Under the pieces are notes generated by a model. That model was given only the letters and a program-made list of their open reading frames with translations, did no database searches and was not told the DNA's origin. Below, piece after piece: positions 1-8,499 of a DNA stretch of 64,000 bases; positions within the stretch are counted from its first letter, which is position 1, and each line of letters opens with the position of its first letter. Source of the DNA: Falsirhodobacter xinxiangensis (GTDB lineage Bacteria; Pseudomonadota; Alphaproteobacteria; Rhodobacterales; Rhodobacteraceae); the NCBI RefSeq assembly GCF_004959935.1, contig NZ_SMYN01000019.1:1-64000 (forward strand), written 5' to 3'. The position numbers and the translations under genes were made by a program.

Positions 1-13
1 CTGGCTCTGAAAC

Positions 14-436
14 TCAATGAGTCTGGACCCTAGTGACACCCAAGTTGCGTTCTAAGAGCTGCTCTATGAGCTCTTGATAATCAAGGATGCTCTTAGCAAT
101 AAATTTAACAAGATAATCATATCCACCCGAGATCAGGTGGCATTCCATCACCTCTGGAACCCGCGCCATACCCTGCTCGAACCGCGAGAAGTTGTCGCTG
201 CGATGATCGGCCAGTGTGAACTCGGTAAAGATCGTCACGACCTGCGCGACCTTGCGCATGTCCAGAAAAGCGCCGTAGCCGCTGATGATCCCCGCCGCCT
301 CCATGCGCCGTATGCGCTGGAGGCAGGGCGAGGGGGAAAGCCCGACATGTTCGGACAGGCGGACGTTGGAAATCCGTCCATCCTTCATCAGTTCCGCGAG
401 GATCTTGATGTCGATTCTGTCGAGCTTGATCGTCAT
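14..436 (-). CDS. Lrp/AsnC-family transcriptional regulator
   Basis: This is a DNA-binding regulator of the feast/famine (Lrp/AsnC) family, probably sensing a small ligand such as an amino acid. Residues 1-60 form the N-terminal winged HTH (LDRIDIKILAELMKDGR, then LSEHVGLSPSPCLQRIRR). The rest is the RAM/AsnC ligand-binding domain. At 140 residues it is slightly shorter than the usual 150-160, and the frame ends in TGA soon after the last RAM strand, so a small C-terminal truncation is possible. It ends the leftward gene set and probably controls the neighbouring transporter and catabolic genes. The family call is firm; the ligand is unknown. Confidence 0.9.
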   Translation of the reverse strand: MTIKLDRIDIKILAELMKDGRISNVRLSEHVGLSPSPCLQRIRRMEAAGIISGYGAFLDMRKVAQVVTIFTEFTLADHRSDNFSRFEQGMARVPEVMECHLISGGYDYLVKFIAKSILDYQELIEQLLERNLGVTRVQTH

Positions 437-448
437 GCCGGTGCTATC

Positions 449-1171
449 TCAGGATGCAAGCCGAAGGCTTTTCTGATGGGCCTGGGCGAAATCCGCCATC
501 GAGTTGAAGCGGAAATCATAGCTGGGCATATCTCCGGGGTGCATCGTCGCGCCGAAGCCTTCCTTGTTGTGCCGACGATAGATCCACGCCGAGGCGAGCC
601 CATGCCGGTTTGCGGGCTTGTGATCGTGGAACATGCTTTCGGCAGTGTGAAGGATCTCGGACTTCTGGTGGCCCATGCGGTCAAGCTGCGCCAGCATATA
701 GTCGAAATTGCGATCAGAAGGCTTGTAGCTGCCCACATCTTCGGCGGTGTAGACATAATCGAAGTCGACGGCGAGCTTTTCGTTTGAAAAGGCGAACGAG
801 CGGTTGTCCACGTTCGACAGCACGCAGAGCTTGTAGTATTTTTTCAGGTATTGAAGCGCACCTGCGGAATCCTCGAAGGCGGGCCAGTTCCTGACCGACT
901 GGCCATATTCCTCGCATTCGGCCCAGGTGACGGGGATGCGCCATTCTTCGGACAGGCGGCGATAGACGGTGGCGAGCAGGCGCGAATAGGGCATGGCCGG
1001 CGTCGCGAGTTGCTGGGTGCTTTCGTGGAACGCATGCGCCTCGAGGATCTGGTCGCGGCTCAGCGACAGCCGGTCGGTCAAGGGGCGCAGGCCCTCGATC
1101 ATCCCGCTCTCCCAGTCGATCAGCGTGCCATAGACATCGAAGGTCAGGACTTTGAAATCATTCAGGTTCAT
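449..1171 (-). CDS. HAD-superfamily hydrolase, haloacid dehalogenase type II-like
   Basis: This 240-residue protein is a HAD-fold hydrolase. The nucleophile motif DVYGTLIDWE is near residue 9, and motifs II-III follow (LSNVDNRSF, then YKPSDRNFDYML). The layout matches haloacid dehalogenase type II proteins, which hydrolyse C-halogen or phosphate bonds in the cytoplasm. The start at 1171 is chosen because GGAGA lies 6-7 bases upstream; the frame runs open upstream but without a ribosome site. It sits 19 bases downstream of the flavoprotein gene, in the same orientation. Its role in this cluster is unknown; a repair or phosphatase role is as likely as dehalogenation. Confidence 0.82.
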   Translation of the reverse strand: MNLNDFKVLTFDVYGTLIDWESGMIEGLRPLTDRLSLSRDQILEAHAFHESTQQLATPAMPYSRLLATVYRRLSEEWRIPVTWAECEEYGQSVRNWPAFEDSAGALQYLKKYYKLCVLSNVDNRSFAFSNEKLAVDFDYVYTAEDVGSYKPSDRNFDYMLAQLDRMGHQKSEILHTAESMFHDHKPANRHGLASAWIYRRHNKEGFGATMHPGDMPSYDFRFNSMADFAQAHQKSLRLAS

Positions 1172-1190
1172 TTGGTTTCTCCGTGTAATG

Positions 1191-3233
1191 TCAGATGACG
1201 AGGCAGAGCCGGAAGGCGTCGTAGATGGAGGCGTGGATAGAGCGCGAGGAAACCGCATCGCCGATACGGTAAAGCGCGAATTCGTCCTTGCCCACCTCGG
1301 GCTGCGGTTTCAGGGCAAGAAGCGCGTCCATGTCCAGCGACCCGCGGTTGCCCGAGGCGTCCTTCATCTCGTGGAACAGCTCGTCGATCGGGATCGAGCC
1401 GCAATCGACGATGACGTTGTCGGCCAGAACCTCGATCCGCTCGCCGGTGAGCATGTGGGTCAGGGTGGCCTTCAGACCGTTGCCGTCGCGCTCGACCTTG
1501 GCGATTTCCAGATCCACATCGACGCGGGCATGTTTCTCGGCCAGCTTCTTGCGATAGGTGACGCGGGATTGGTATTCCATCTCCTGCGCCATGAATTCAT
1601 CGACGGTGACCAGATGCACGTCGCGGCCCGCCTCGGCCATGGTCAGGGCGGTGGAGGGCGCCTGATGGCGGCCCGTGCCATCCACGACCAGAACGCGCTG
1701 GCCAATGCGGTGGGGCTCGGTGAGGGCATCCCAGCTGCTGGTGACCAGATCCTCTCCTCCCTCGGGGACGGTCGTGTCGGGCAGGCCGCCCGTGGCGATG
1801 ATCACCACGTCCGGCTGCTCGGCCATGATGTCTGCCTCTTCGGCATAGACGTTAGTGCGGACGGTAACGCCCAGCTTTTCAAGCTCCGCCTCGCGCCAGT
1901 CCACGATCGCGATCAGATCGCGCCGCCATCCGGCCAGCGCCGCCGTGCGAATCTGGCCGCCCAGCTTTGCGCCCGCCTCGAACAGCACGACGCTGTGCCC
2001 CCGTTCGGCAAGCACGCGGGCCGCCTCTAGCCCCGCCGGGCCGCCGCCGACAACCACGGCCTTTTTCGCGATTTCGGCCTTTGGCACGATATGCGGCAGC
2101 TTGTATTCGCGGTTGCTTGACGCGTTGTGGATGCAGTTGCCCAAGCGATAGAGGCAATGCGAGGTGCCGATGCACGGGCGGATGCGGTCGGCCTCGCCCT
2201 GCTCGAGCTTGCGCACAATGTAAGGGTCCGCGATATGGGCGCGGGTCATGCCGACCAGATCCAGCAATCCCTCGGAGATGGCGTAGCGCGCCGTTTCCAG
2301 ATCGGGAATTCGCGCGGCGTGGAAGACCGGTAGCTTAACCTGCCGCTTGAAGGCACCCACGGTCTTTAGGAACGGGGCCAGCGGGCGGGCCATGTTCGGG
2401 ATGTTGTGTTCGACCAGCGCGATGCCGGTATCCATCTTGCCAAAGATGCAGTTGAAGAAGTCGATCGTCGTCTCGCGCTGCAAAATATCCGCGATTTCAA
2501 GGCATTCGTCGAAGGACAGGCCGATCCCGTCGCCCTCGTCCACGACATAGCGCATGCCGACGACGAAATCGTCGCCGACCTCGGCCCGGATGGCGTCGTG
2601 GACGGCGATTGCGAAACGGGTGCGGTTTTCGACCGATCCGCCCCAGCGATCGTTGCGGTGGTTGGTCAGCGGCGAGAAGAACTGCCCGATCAGGTGGCCG
2701 CCGGTCAGTGTCTCCAGCCCGTCGAAGCCGCCTGCCTTGAGCCGGCGCGCCGCTTGGGCGTAATCGCGTATGACGCGGGCGATGTCATCCTCGTCCATCT
2801 CGCGGCTGATCGCGCGGTGGCGCATCTCGCGCATCCGGCTTGGGCCCATCGCGGGAAGCCAGTCCTTGACCGTCGCATCGGCACGGCGACCAAGATGCGA
2901 AATCTGGCACATCACATGCGCACCGTGCTTGTGTACCCGATCGGCCATCTGCTGAAGATAGGGGATGGCGTCGTCATGGCTGACATCCATCTGGTTGCCG
3001 CCCCAGTTGCTGTCGGGCGACACCTGCGACGATCCGCCGATCATCGTCATCGCCAAGCCGCCCTTGGCCTTTTCCTCGTGATAGGCCTGATACTGCTCGC
3101 GCGGATAGCCCCCGCCCCCCGCCGTCGCCGCGTGCGAGGTGGAGATGATGCGGTTCTTCATCGTCAGGTGCTTGAGCCGGAACGGGGTCAGAAGCGGGTC
3201 CTTGATCCGGGCCGGATTGGAAATGGCGTTCAT
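1191..3233 (-). CDS. TMADH-family flavoprotein oxidoreductase, N-methylproline demethylase-like
   Basis: This 680-residue enzyme has the trimethylamine dehydrogenase / 2,4-dienoyl-CoA reductase layout. An Old-Yellow-Enzyme TIM barrel for FMN fills residues 10-340, a cysteine cluster for [4Fe-4S] lies at about 354-367, and an FAD/NAD Rossmann domain starts at VVVGGGPAGLEAARV (about 393). The cluster reads CIGTSHC then C, with Thr where TMADH has its second Cys. From memory, the N-methylproline demethylase (StcD) subgroup shows a similar loss. Such enzymes oxidatively demethylate secondary or tertiary amines. EtfBA encoded at 12.9-14.6 kb could take its electrons. The substrate is not identified. 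Confidence 0.85.
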   Translation of the reverse strand: MNAISNPARIKDPLLTPFRLKHLTMKNRIISTSHAATAGGGGYPREQYQAYHEEKAKGGLAMTMIGGSSQVSPDSNWGGNQMDVSHDDAIPYLQQMADRVHKHGAHVMCQISHLGRRADATVKDWLPAMGPSRMREMRHRAISREMDEDDIARVIRDYAQAARRLKAGGFDGLETLTGGHLIGQFFSPLTNHRNDRWGGSVENRTRFAIAVHDAIRAEVGDDFVVGMRYVVDEGDGIGLSFDECLEIADILQRETTIDFFNCIFGKMDTGIALVEHNIPNMARPLAPFLKTVGAFKRQVKLPVFHAARIPDLETARYAISEGLLDLVGMTRAHIADPYIVRKLEQGEADRIRPCIGTSHCLYRLGNCIHNASSNREYKLPHIVPKAEIAKKAVVVGGGPAGLEAARVLAERGHSVVLFEAGAKLGGQIRTAALAGWRRDLIAIVDWREAELEKLGVTVRTNVYAEEADIMAEQPDVVIIATGGLPDTTVPEGGEDLVTSSWDALTEPHRIGQRVLVVDGTGRHQAPSTALTMAEAGRDVHLVTVDEFMAQEMEYQSRVTYRKKLAEKHARVDVDLEIAKVERDGNGLKATLTHMLTGERIEVLADNVIVDCGSIPIDELFHEMKDASGNRGSLDMDALLALKPQPEVGKDEFALYRIGDAVSSRSIHASIYDAFRLCLVI

Positions 3234-3252
3234 GGGGCTTTTCCCTGCTGGT

Positions 3253-4884
3253 TCAATGGGTGGCGCCCGCGCTGCGGCGGGTGCTGGCGGGGACTTCCTC
3301 CAGCCAGCCGCGACGAAGCTGCGGCACGGCGCGGACGAGTTCCTGCGTGTAGGGATGGGTGGGGGCGTGGGTCAGCACGTCGCGATGCGCCAGCTCCACC
3401 TCGCGTCCCTGGTAGAGCACCATGACCTCGCGGCACATCGCCTCAACCTTGCCCAGATCGTGGCTGATGAACAGATAGGACAGGCCAAGCTCGCGTTGAA
3501 GTTCCACCAGAAGCTCGATCACCGCCGTGGCGACGACGGTGTCCAGTGCCGAGGTCACCTCGTCGCAGATCACGACCGACGGCTTCGCCGCAAGTGCCCG
3601 CGCAAGGTTGATGCGTTGCTTTTGCCCGCCCGAAAGCTCTCGCGGGCTGCGATGGGCCAGCGACGCGGGCAAGCGGACCATGTCCAGCAGCTCGGCGACG
3701 CGGCGGTCGCGCTCGCCGCCCTTCATCCCATGATAGAAGGTCAGTGGCCGGCCCAGGATTTCCGCATTCGTCTGCGCCGGGTTGAGCGCGGTATCGGCCA
3801 TCTGGAACACGATCTGCACCGCGCGGCGATCGGCGCGGCTGCGCCGAGCGGGATCGGCCAGATCCAGCTCCTTCCCGTTCAGCTTCGCCCACCCCTTCGC
3901 CGAGGGAAGCATCCCCGCGATCACCCGGCCCAGCGTGGACTTGCCCGAGCCGGATTCCCCGATCAGGCCAAGCGTCTGACCGCGTGGGATGCGAAAGCCG
4001 ATGTCATGCAGCACCGGATGTTTCGGCATCCCGTCCCGGACCGCACCATAGCCTGCCGTCACGCCGCGGCATTCCAGCACGATGTCATCGGCGACCGGCG
4101 GCAGTTCGAGCCGCTTGCTCGCCGAGGCGGAGATCAGGCCTTGGGTAAACGGATGCTGCGGTCGGTCGAGAAGATCGTCCACCGGCGCGTTTTCCATGAC
4201 CTCGCCGCCACGAAGCACGATGATACGGTCGGCCATCTGGGCGACGACGCCCAGATCGTGGCTCACATAGATCGCGGTCACGCCTTTTTCGCGCACCAGC
4301 GCCTTGAAGGCGCGCAGCACGTCAACCTGCGTCGTCACGTCCAGCGCGGTGGTTGGCTCGTCGAAGATCAGCACCTCGGGCGTGTTGATCATCGCCATCG
4401 CCGCCATCATGCGCTGCAACTGCCCGCCCGAGACCTGGTGGACATACCGATCGCCGATGGTCTGCGGATCGGGCAGGGCAAGCTCTTCCAGCAGCGCCTT
4501 GCCCTTGGTGACGGCCTGTTCGCGCGGCATCGTCGAATGCAAGGCGGTGGGGCTGACGATCTGGTTCATGATCCGCTTGGCCGGGTTGAACGCCGCCGCA
4601 GCCGATTGCGCGACATAGGCGACCGTCCTGCCACGCAGGTCGCGGAGTGCGCGTGGCGGCAGCGAGAGAATTTCGCGCCCGCCGATGCGCACCGAGCCGG
4701 AGGCGATGCGGCAGCCCGGCCGCGCATATCCCATCAGCGACAGCGCGATGGTCGATTTGCCCGAGCCGGATTCCCCGATCAGCGCGACGACCTCGCCCTT
4801 CTTGGCGGTGAAGCTGACATTGTTCACGATGCGGGTCTTGCCTGCATCGATGCAAAGGTCGCGGACCTCGATGAAATCGTCCAT
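3253..4884 (-). CDS. peptide/opine-type ABC transporter, fused double ATPase (DppD-DppF-like)
   Basis: This 543-residue ATPase powers the importer encoded just upstream. Two complete ABC cassettes are fused in one chain. Each has a Walker A (GESGSGKST), a signature (VSGGQLQRM in the first, LSGGQKQRI in the second) and a Walker B ([24 protein letters not shown]). In E. coli Dpp the two ATPases are separate proteins; fused forms are common in alphaproteobacteria. The start abuts the permease stop, so translation is probably coupled. It belongs to the operon SBP, permease, permease, ATPase (8285 to 3253). Substrate specificity cannot be read from the sequence. Confidence 0.93.
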   Translation of the reverse strand: MDDFIEVRDLCIDAGKTRIVNNVSFTAKKGEVVALIGESGSGKSTIALSLMGYARPGCRIASGSVRIGGREILSLPPRALRDLRGRTVAYVAQSAAAAFNPAKRIMNQIVSPTALHSTMPREQAVTKGKALLEELALPDPQTIGDRYVHQVSGGQLQRMMAAMAMINTPEVLIFDEPTTALDVTTQVDVLRAFKALVREKGVTAIYVSHDLGVVAQMADRIIVLRGGEVMENAPVDDLLDRPQHPFTQGLISASASKRLELPPVADDIVLECRGVTAGYGAVRDGMPKHPVLHDIGFRIPRGQTLGLIGESGSGKSTLGRVIAGMLPSAKGWAKLNGKELDLADPARRSRADRRAVQIVFQMADTALNPAQTNAEILGRPLTFYHGMKGGERDRRVAELLDMVRLPASLAHRSPRELSGGQKQRINLARALAAKPSVVICDEVTSALDTVVATAVIELLVELQRELGLSYLFISHDLGKVEAMCREVMVLYQGREVELAHRDVLTHAPTHPYTQELVRAVPQLRRGWLEEVPASTRRSAGATH

Positions 4885-4885
4885 C

Positions 4886-5734
4886 CTAGCCGTCCTTTCC
4901 GTGCGAGATCGCGTCCACCATCAGCGTCATCGCGATGGTCAGCGACAGAAGGCAGATCGCTGGGGCCAGCACCGCGCTTGCGGCATAGGACAGGCCCACC
5001 ATGTTTTCCGCGACCAGCGCGCCCCAATCCGCCTCGGGCGGCTGGATACCGAGCCCAAGGAAGGACAGACCCGACAGCAGCAGCGCGATGTAGATGAAGG
5101 TGATCCCGAAATGGGTGAGCATGTTCGGCACGATGTTCGGCAGGATCTCGCGCCGGATCAGATGGGCCGTGCCCTCGCCGCGCACGCGCGCCGCCTCGAC
5201 GTAATCCATGCGCGAGATGTTGATGGCCGCCGACCGGATGTTGCGATAGGCCGACGGCACGTAAAGCACCGTGATCACCACGATCAGTACCGGCAGCGAC
5301 GATCCGAATCCCGCGACCGCCACCAGCGCGAAGATGGTCGAGGGAAGGGAGTTCATCGTGTCCATGAACCAGCTGAGCGCCGTGTCCACCGCCGGGCGCA
5401 CGAGCGTCGCGAGGATGCCCAGCACCGCGCCGAGAATCAGCGCCAGCGCCGCCGTCAGCATCGGTAGCCCCACCGTGTATTTCGCACCCGACATGATGCG
5501 CGACAGCACGTCCCGCCCCAGATAGTCGGTGCCAAGCGGATAGGTCGCCGACATCGGGCCGAGGCTGTCCCAGCTGTCTACGAACTCGCCCGGATCGTAG
5601 GGGGCCAGCAAATCGCCGAACAAGGCAAGGAAGACCCATGCGCCGAAGACGGCCGCGCCCGCTAGCGACAGCACGGGCCAACGATTGCGCGCGCGACGCA
5701 GGGTCGGTGCGGTTTCGATTTTCGTGTCGGTCAT
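4886..5734 (-). CDS. ABC transporter permease, DppC-like
   Basis: This 282-residue inner-membrane permease is of the oligopeptide/dipeptide class. An N-terminal membrane segment (WPVLSLAGAAVFGAWVFLAL) is followed by the DppC-type extracytoplasmic stretch containing GTDYLGRDVLSRI. The EAA loop is seen as YVEAARVRGEGTAHLIRREI. The start is fixed by the ATGA overlap with the upstream permease stop; the longer upstream frame is out-of-frame shadow. It pairs with the DppB-like subunit to form the channel. Confidence 0.93.
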   Translation of the reverse strand: MTDTKIETAPTLRRARNRWPVLSLAGAAVFGAWVFLALFGDLLAPYDPGEFVDSWDSLGPMSATYPLGTDYLGRDVLSRIMSGAKYTVGLPMLTAALALILGAVLGILATLVRPAVDTALSWFMDTMNSLPSTIFALVAVAGFGSSLPVLIVVITVLYVPSAYRNIRSAAINISRMDYVEAARVRGEGTAHLIRREILPNIVPNMLTHFGITFIYIALLLSGLSFLGLGIQPPEADWGALVAENMVGLSYAASAVLAPAICLLSLTIAMTLMVDAISHGKDG

Positions 5735-6675
5735 CGTGCCCTCAGTCTTGGATTGGCAAGGATGGCGATCAGGTCGGCGATCAGCACGAGGATCAGGAAC
5801 CCCGCGCAGAAGATCAGCGCGCAGGCCTGCATCAGCGGCAGGTCGCGCGCGGCCACGCTGTCCACCATCAGCTTGGTCAGGCCGGGATAGGCGAAGATCA
5901 CCTCGACGAAGACGACGCCCGAGATCAGCGCGTTGAGGCTGAGTGCCGAGGCGTTCACGATTGGCCCCGCCACGTTCGGCAGCGCATGGAACACGGTCGC
6001 ATGCAGCCGCGATGCTCCGTTCAGGATCGCGGTTTCGACATAGGGCTCGCGCAGCGCACCCAGCAGGATTGCCCGGATCATCCGTGCCATCTGTCCAATC
6101 ACGGAAAGCGACAGGGCCAGCACCGGCAACGTCATCACGCGGAAATGCCCCGCGATGCCCGACGCGCCCTCGACGTTGGCAAGCGCTGGAAACCATCCCG
6201 CCCAGACCGAAAGCACCAGCACGATCAGCGTCGCGATCAGGAAGGACGGCGTGGACAGAGCCACCACCGACAGCAGTGTCGTCAGCCGGTCGAAAAGCGA
6301 TCCCGGCTTCATCGCCGAGGCGATCCCGAGGACCAGCGAGACCGGAATGGCGACCAGCGCCGCCAGCCCCGCCAGCAGCAGCGAGTTCGGCAGGCGCGTG
6401 GCGATCACATCGGCCACCGGACGACCGCTGGCCAGCGAAAAGCCGAAATCACCGGTCACGACGCCGCCCAGCCACGCGAAATACCGCGCAAGCTCGCCTC
6501 CCTCCAGTCCAAGCTGGGCGCGCAGGGCGGCCAGCGTTTCTGGCGTGGCGTCCTGCCCCAGAATGGATTCCGCCGCATCCCCCGGCAGCGCGCCGCTGAC
6601 CATGAACACCAGCGTCGCCACCAGCCACAGCGTCAGCAGCCCCAGCCCGATACGTTTTGCGATCAACGCCCCCAT
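5731..6675 (-). CDS. ABC transporter permease, DppB-like
   Basis: This 314-residue inner-membrane permease begins MGALIAKRIGLGLLTLWLV, typical of DppB proteins, with an N-terminal transmembrane segment, a periplasmic loop and five further hydrophobic segments. The EAA loop reads YVETAILNGASRLHATVFHAL. Its start overlaps the stop of the binding-protein gene by one base and its end overlaps the next permease by four, so the transporter genes form one translationally coupled operon. Confidence 0.93.
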   Translation of the reverse strand: MGALIAKRIGLGLLTLWLVATLVFMVSGALPGDAAESILGQDATPETLAALRAQLGLEGGELARYFAWLGGVVTGDFGFSLASGRPVADVIATRLPNSLLLAGLAALVAIPVSLVLGIASAMKPGSLFDRLTTLLSVVALSTPSFLIATLIVLVLSVWAGWFPALANVEGASGIAGHFRVMTLPVLALSLSVIGQMARMIRAILLGALREPYVETAILNGASRLHATVFHALPNVAGPIVNASALSLNALISGVVFVEVIFAYPGLTKLMVDSVAARDLPLMQACALIFCAGFLILVLIADLIAILANPRLRAR

Positions 6676-8285
6676 CAGGCTTCAAGCCAGACGTGTTCGG
6701 CAAAGGAGTAGCCCATCATGTTGCCCGTCGGGATCGGCTTCAGGCCTTTGAGCTTGCTGGAATGGGCGTCGATATTGGCAAAAAACAGCGGGATGCCGGT
6801 CCCAGCCTCGTCCCGCACCATCTGTTGCAGATCGGCATAGTTCTGGGCGCGCGTTGCCTCGTTCGTTTCGGCGCGGGTGGTGTCCAGCAGCTTGTCGAAC
6901 GCCTCGGACTGCCAGCGGGACGAGTTGAACGCGCCGCCGGATTTATAGCACAGCGACAGGATCATATCCGCTGTCGGGCGCTGCGTGATCGTGCCGAAGC
7001 CAAAGGGCACCTTCATCCAGACGTTCGACCAGTATCCGTCAACCGGCACGCGCTGGACGTTGATGTTCACGCCGATCCCTGCCGCCGCCTGCTGGATGAT
7101 AAGGGCCATATCCAGCGTGTTCGCCACGCCCGCCGACGCGACCAGCGGGATGTCCGCGCCGATGACGCCTGCCTTTTCAAGATGGAACTTCGCCTTTTCG
7201 GGGTCGTGTTCGCGCTGTGGGGCGGATGCGTCGTGGTATTTCATGGTGGATGCGATGGGCTGGTCGTTCGCCATCTCGGCAAAGTCGCGATAGATCGAGG
7301 AGACCATCACCTCGCGTTGCAGCAGATGCTTCATGCCAAGGATGAAGTCGGGATTGCCGGTGGTACTGTCCGTGCGCTGCATTATCAGGTCCGAATAGGT
7401 ACCTGACTTGGTGACGAACAGATCGACGCCTTCCTCGCGCTCGATCAGACGGGTAGAGCGGGGGTTGATGCCGGTGGTCAGATGAACCTCGCCCGCGCGC
7501 AGTGCGTTCAAACGCGAGCTTTCGTCCGGCAGACCGAAATATTCGATGGAATCGACGTGCTGCTTGCCGTCCTTCCAGTAATCGTCGTTGCGGACCGCGA
7601 CGGAACGCACGCCTGCCTCGAACATCTCCAGCTTGTAAGGGCCGGTGCCGATGCCGAATTCGGTGCTGCCGTCCGGCACGATGAACATGTTGAACGTGCC
7701 GAGGATCACCGGCAGATCGTAGTTCGGGCCGGTCAGGGTGATTGCCAGCTCGTGCGGGCCGGTCGCGCGAACCTCTGAAATCATCGCGGTATAGGTTTTG
7801 CCCCGCGACGCGGTTTCGGCGACATTGTGCCGCGCGATGGAAAAGACCGCATCGGCCGACGTGAATGGGCGTCCGTCATGGAACCGCACGCCTTCGCGCA
7901 GGCGGAAGACCCATGCGATGCCGTCGGCGGTGGACCATTCGGTTGCGAGTTCCGGCTGTGCCGCCAGATCGCCGTCAAGCGCGGTCAGCGTGTTGTAGAA
8001 CATGAAGCCGCGCGCATAATCCGTGCCGTTGCCGAAGCGTGCGGGGTCCAGCGTTTCTGCGGTGGACGAGGACGACCCGGCTACCTTTAGAGTGCCGCCG
8101 CGAACGGGGACCGCGTCCTGCGCATGGGCGATGCGTGTGGACATCATGCTGGCGGCGGCAATCGTCATGCCGCCCGCGACGAGCCCGCGCAGGATGTCGC
8201 GCCGTGTTGCACCGCGGGCCGCCATGCCCTGCATCCGTGCAAGATCGCGCGGTGAAAGGGGGGGAGCCATCTCTAGGTCACTCAT
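6675..8285 (-). CDS. ABC transporter substrate-binding protein, family 5 (DppA/OppA type)
   Basis: This 536-residue periplasmic binding protein has a twin-arginine-like signal (TRRDILRGL followed by a hydrophobic stretch and AHAQDA), so export through Tat is likely. The mature part starts RGGTLKVAG and has the family-5 signature region near DGIAWVFRLREGVRFHDGRPF. These proteins capture peptides, opines or other amino compounds. GGAGA lies 7 bases before the ATG at 8285. It is the first gene of the leftward transporter operon and faces the aldehyde dehydrogenase operon across a 214-bp intergenic region. Confidence 0.92.
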   Translation of the reverse strand: MSDLEMAPPLSPRDLARMQGMAARGATRRDILRGLVAGGMTIAAASMMSTRIAHAQDAVPVRGGTLKVAGSSSSTAETLDPARFGNGTDYARGFMFYNTLTALDGDLAAQPELATEWSTADGIAWVFRLREGVRFHDGRPFTSADAVFSIARHNVAETASRGKTYTAMISEVRATGPHELAITLTGPNYDLPVILGTFNMFIVPDGSTEFGIGTGPYKLEMFEAGVRSVAVRNDDYWKDGKQHVDSIEYFGLPDESSRLNALRAGEVHLTTGINPRSTRLIEREEGVDLFVTKSGTYSDLIMQRTDSTTGNPDFILGMKHLLQREVMVSSIYRDFAEMANDQPIASTMKYHDASAPQREHDPEKAKFHLEKAGVIGADIPLVASAGVANTLDMALIIQQAAAGIGVNINVQRVPVDGYWSNVWMKVPFGFGTITQRPTADMILSLCYKSGGAFNSSRWQSEAFDKLLDTTRAETNEATRAQNYADLQQMVRDEAGTGIPLFFANIDAHSSKLKGLKPIPTGNMMGYSFAEHVWLEA

Positions 8286-8400
8286 TGGAATCTCCGCTGA
8301 TGGTCTTGGATAGGTTCTTTGTGTTCTTGGCGACCGGACGCATCCGCCGCAGCCCTAGGGTGCCAAGAAGGCCGCGAACAGTTCCGCTGAATTCCGGTGT

Positions 8401-8429
8401 TCGGCTTTGCAAAAATTTTGTGAAGCCGA
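8401..8429. promoter_or_regulatory. 29-bp inverted repeat, candidate operator
   Basis: The arms TCGGCTTTGCAAAA (8401-8414) and TTTTGTGAAGCCGA (8416-8429) are complementary at 12 of 14 positions around one central base. The repeat lies 71 bases before the aldehyde dehydrogenase ATG and 116 bases before the divergent binding-protein gene. That is where a shared operator would be expected. The Lrp-type regulator at 14-436 is one candidate to bind it. The repeat is seen directly; its function is inferred. Confidence 0.55.
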
Positions 8430-8499
8430 CGAATTCCCCGAAATCTGCGGCGTCGGGGGGGCTAATCCTGTGGTCACGAATGCCGCAAAAGGGCCCAGT

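Noticed and set aside
3139-5097. Open frame of 652 codons on the plus strand opposite the fused ATPase
   Set aside because: Antisense shadow of an ABC ATPase gene, rich in Arg/His/Gln with no domain.
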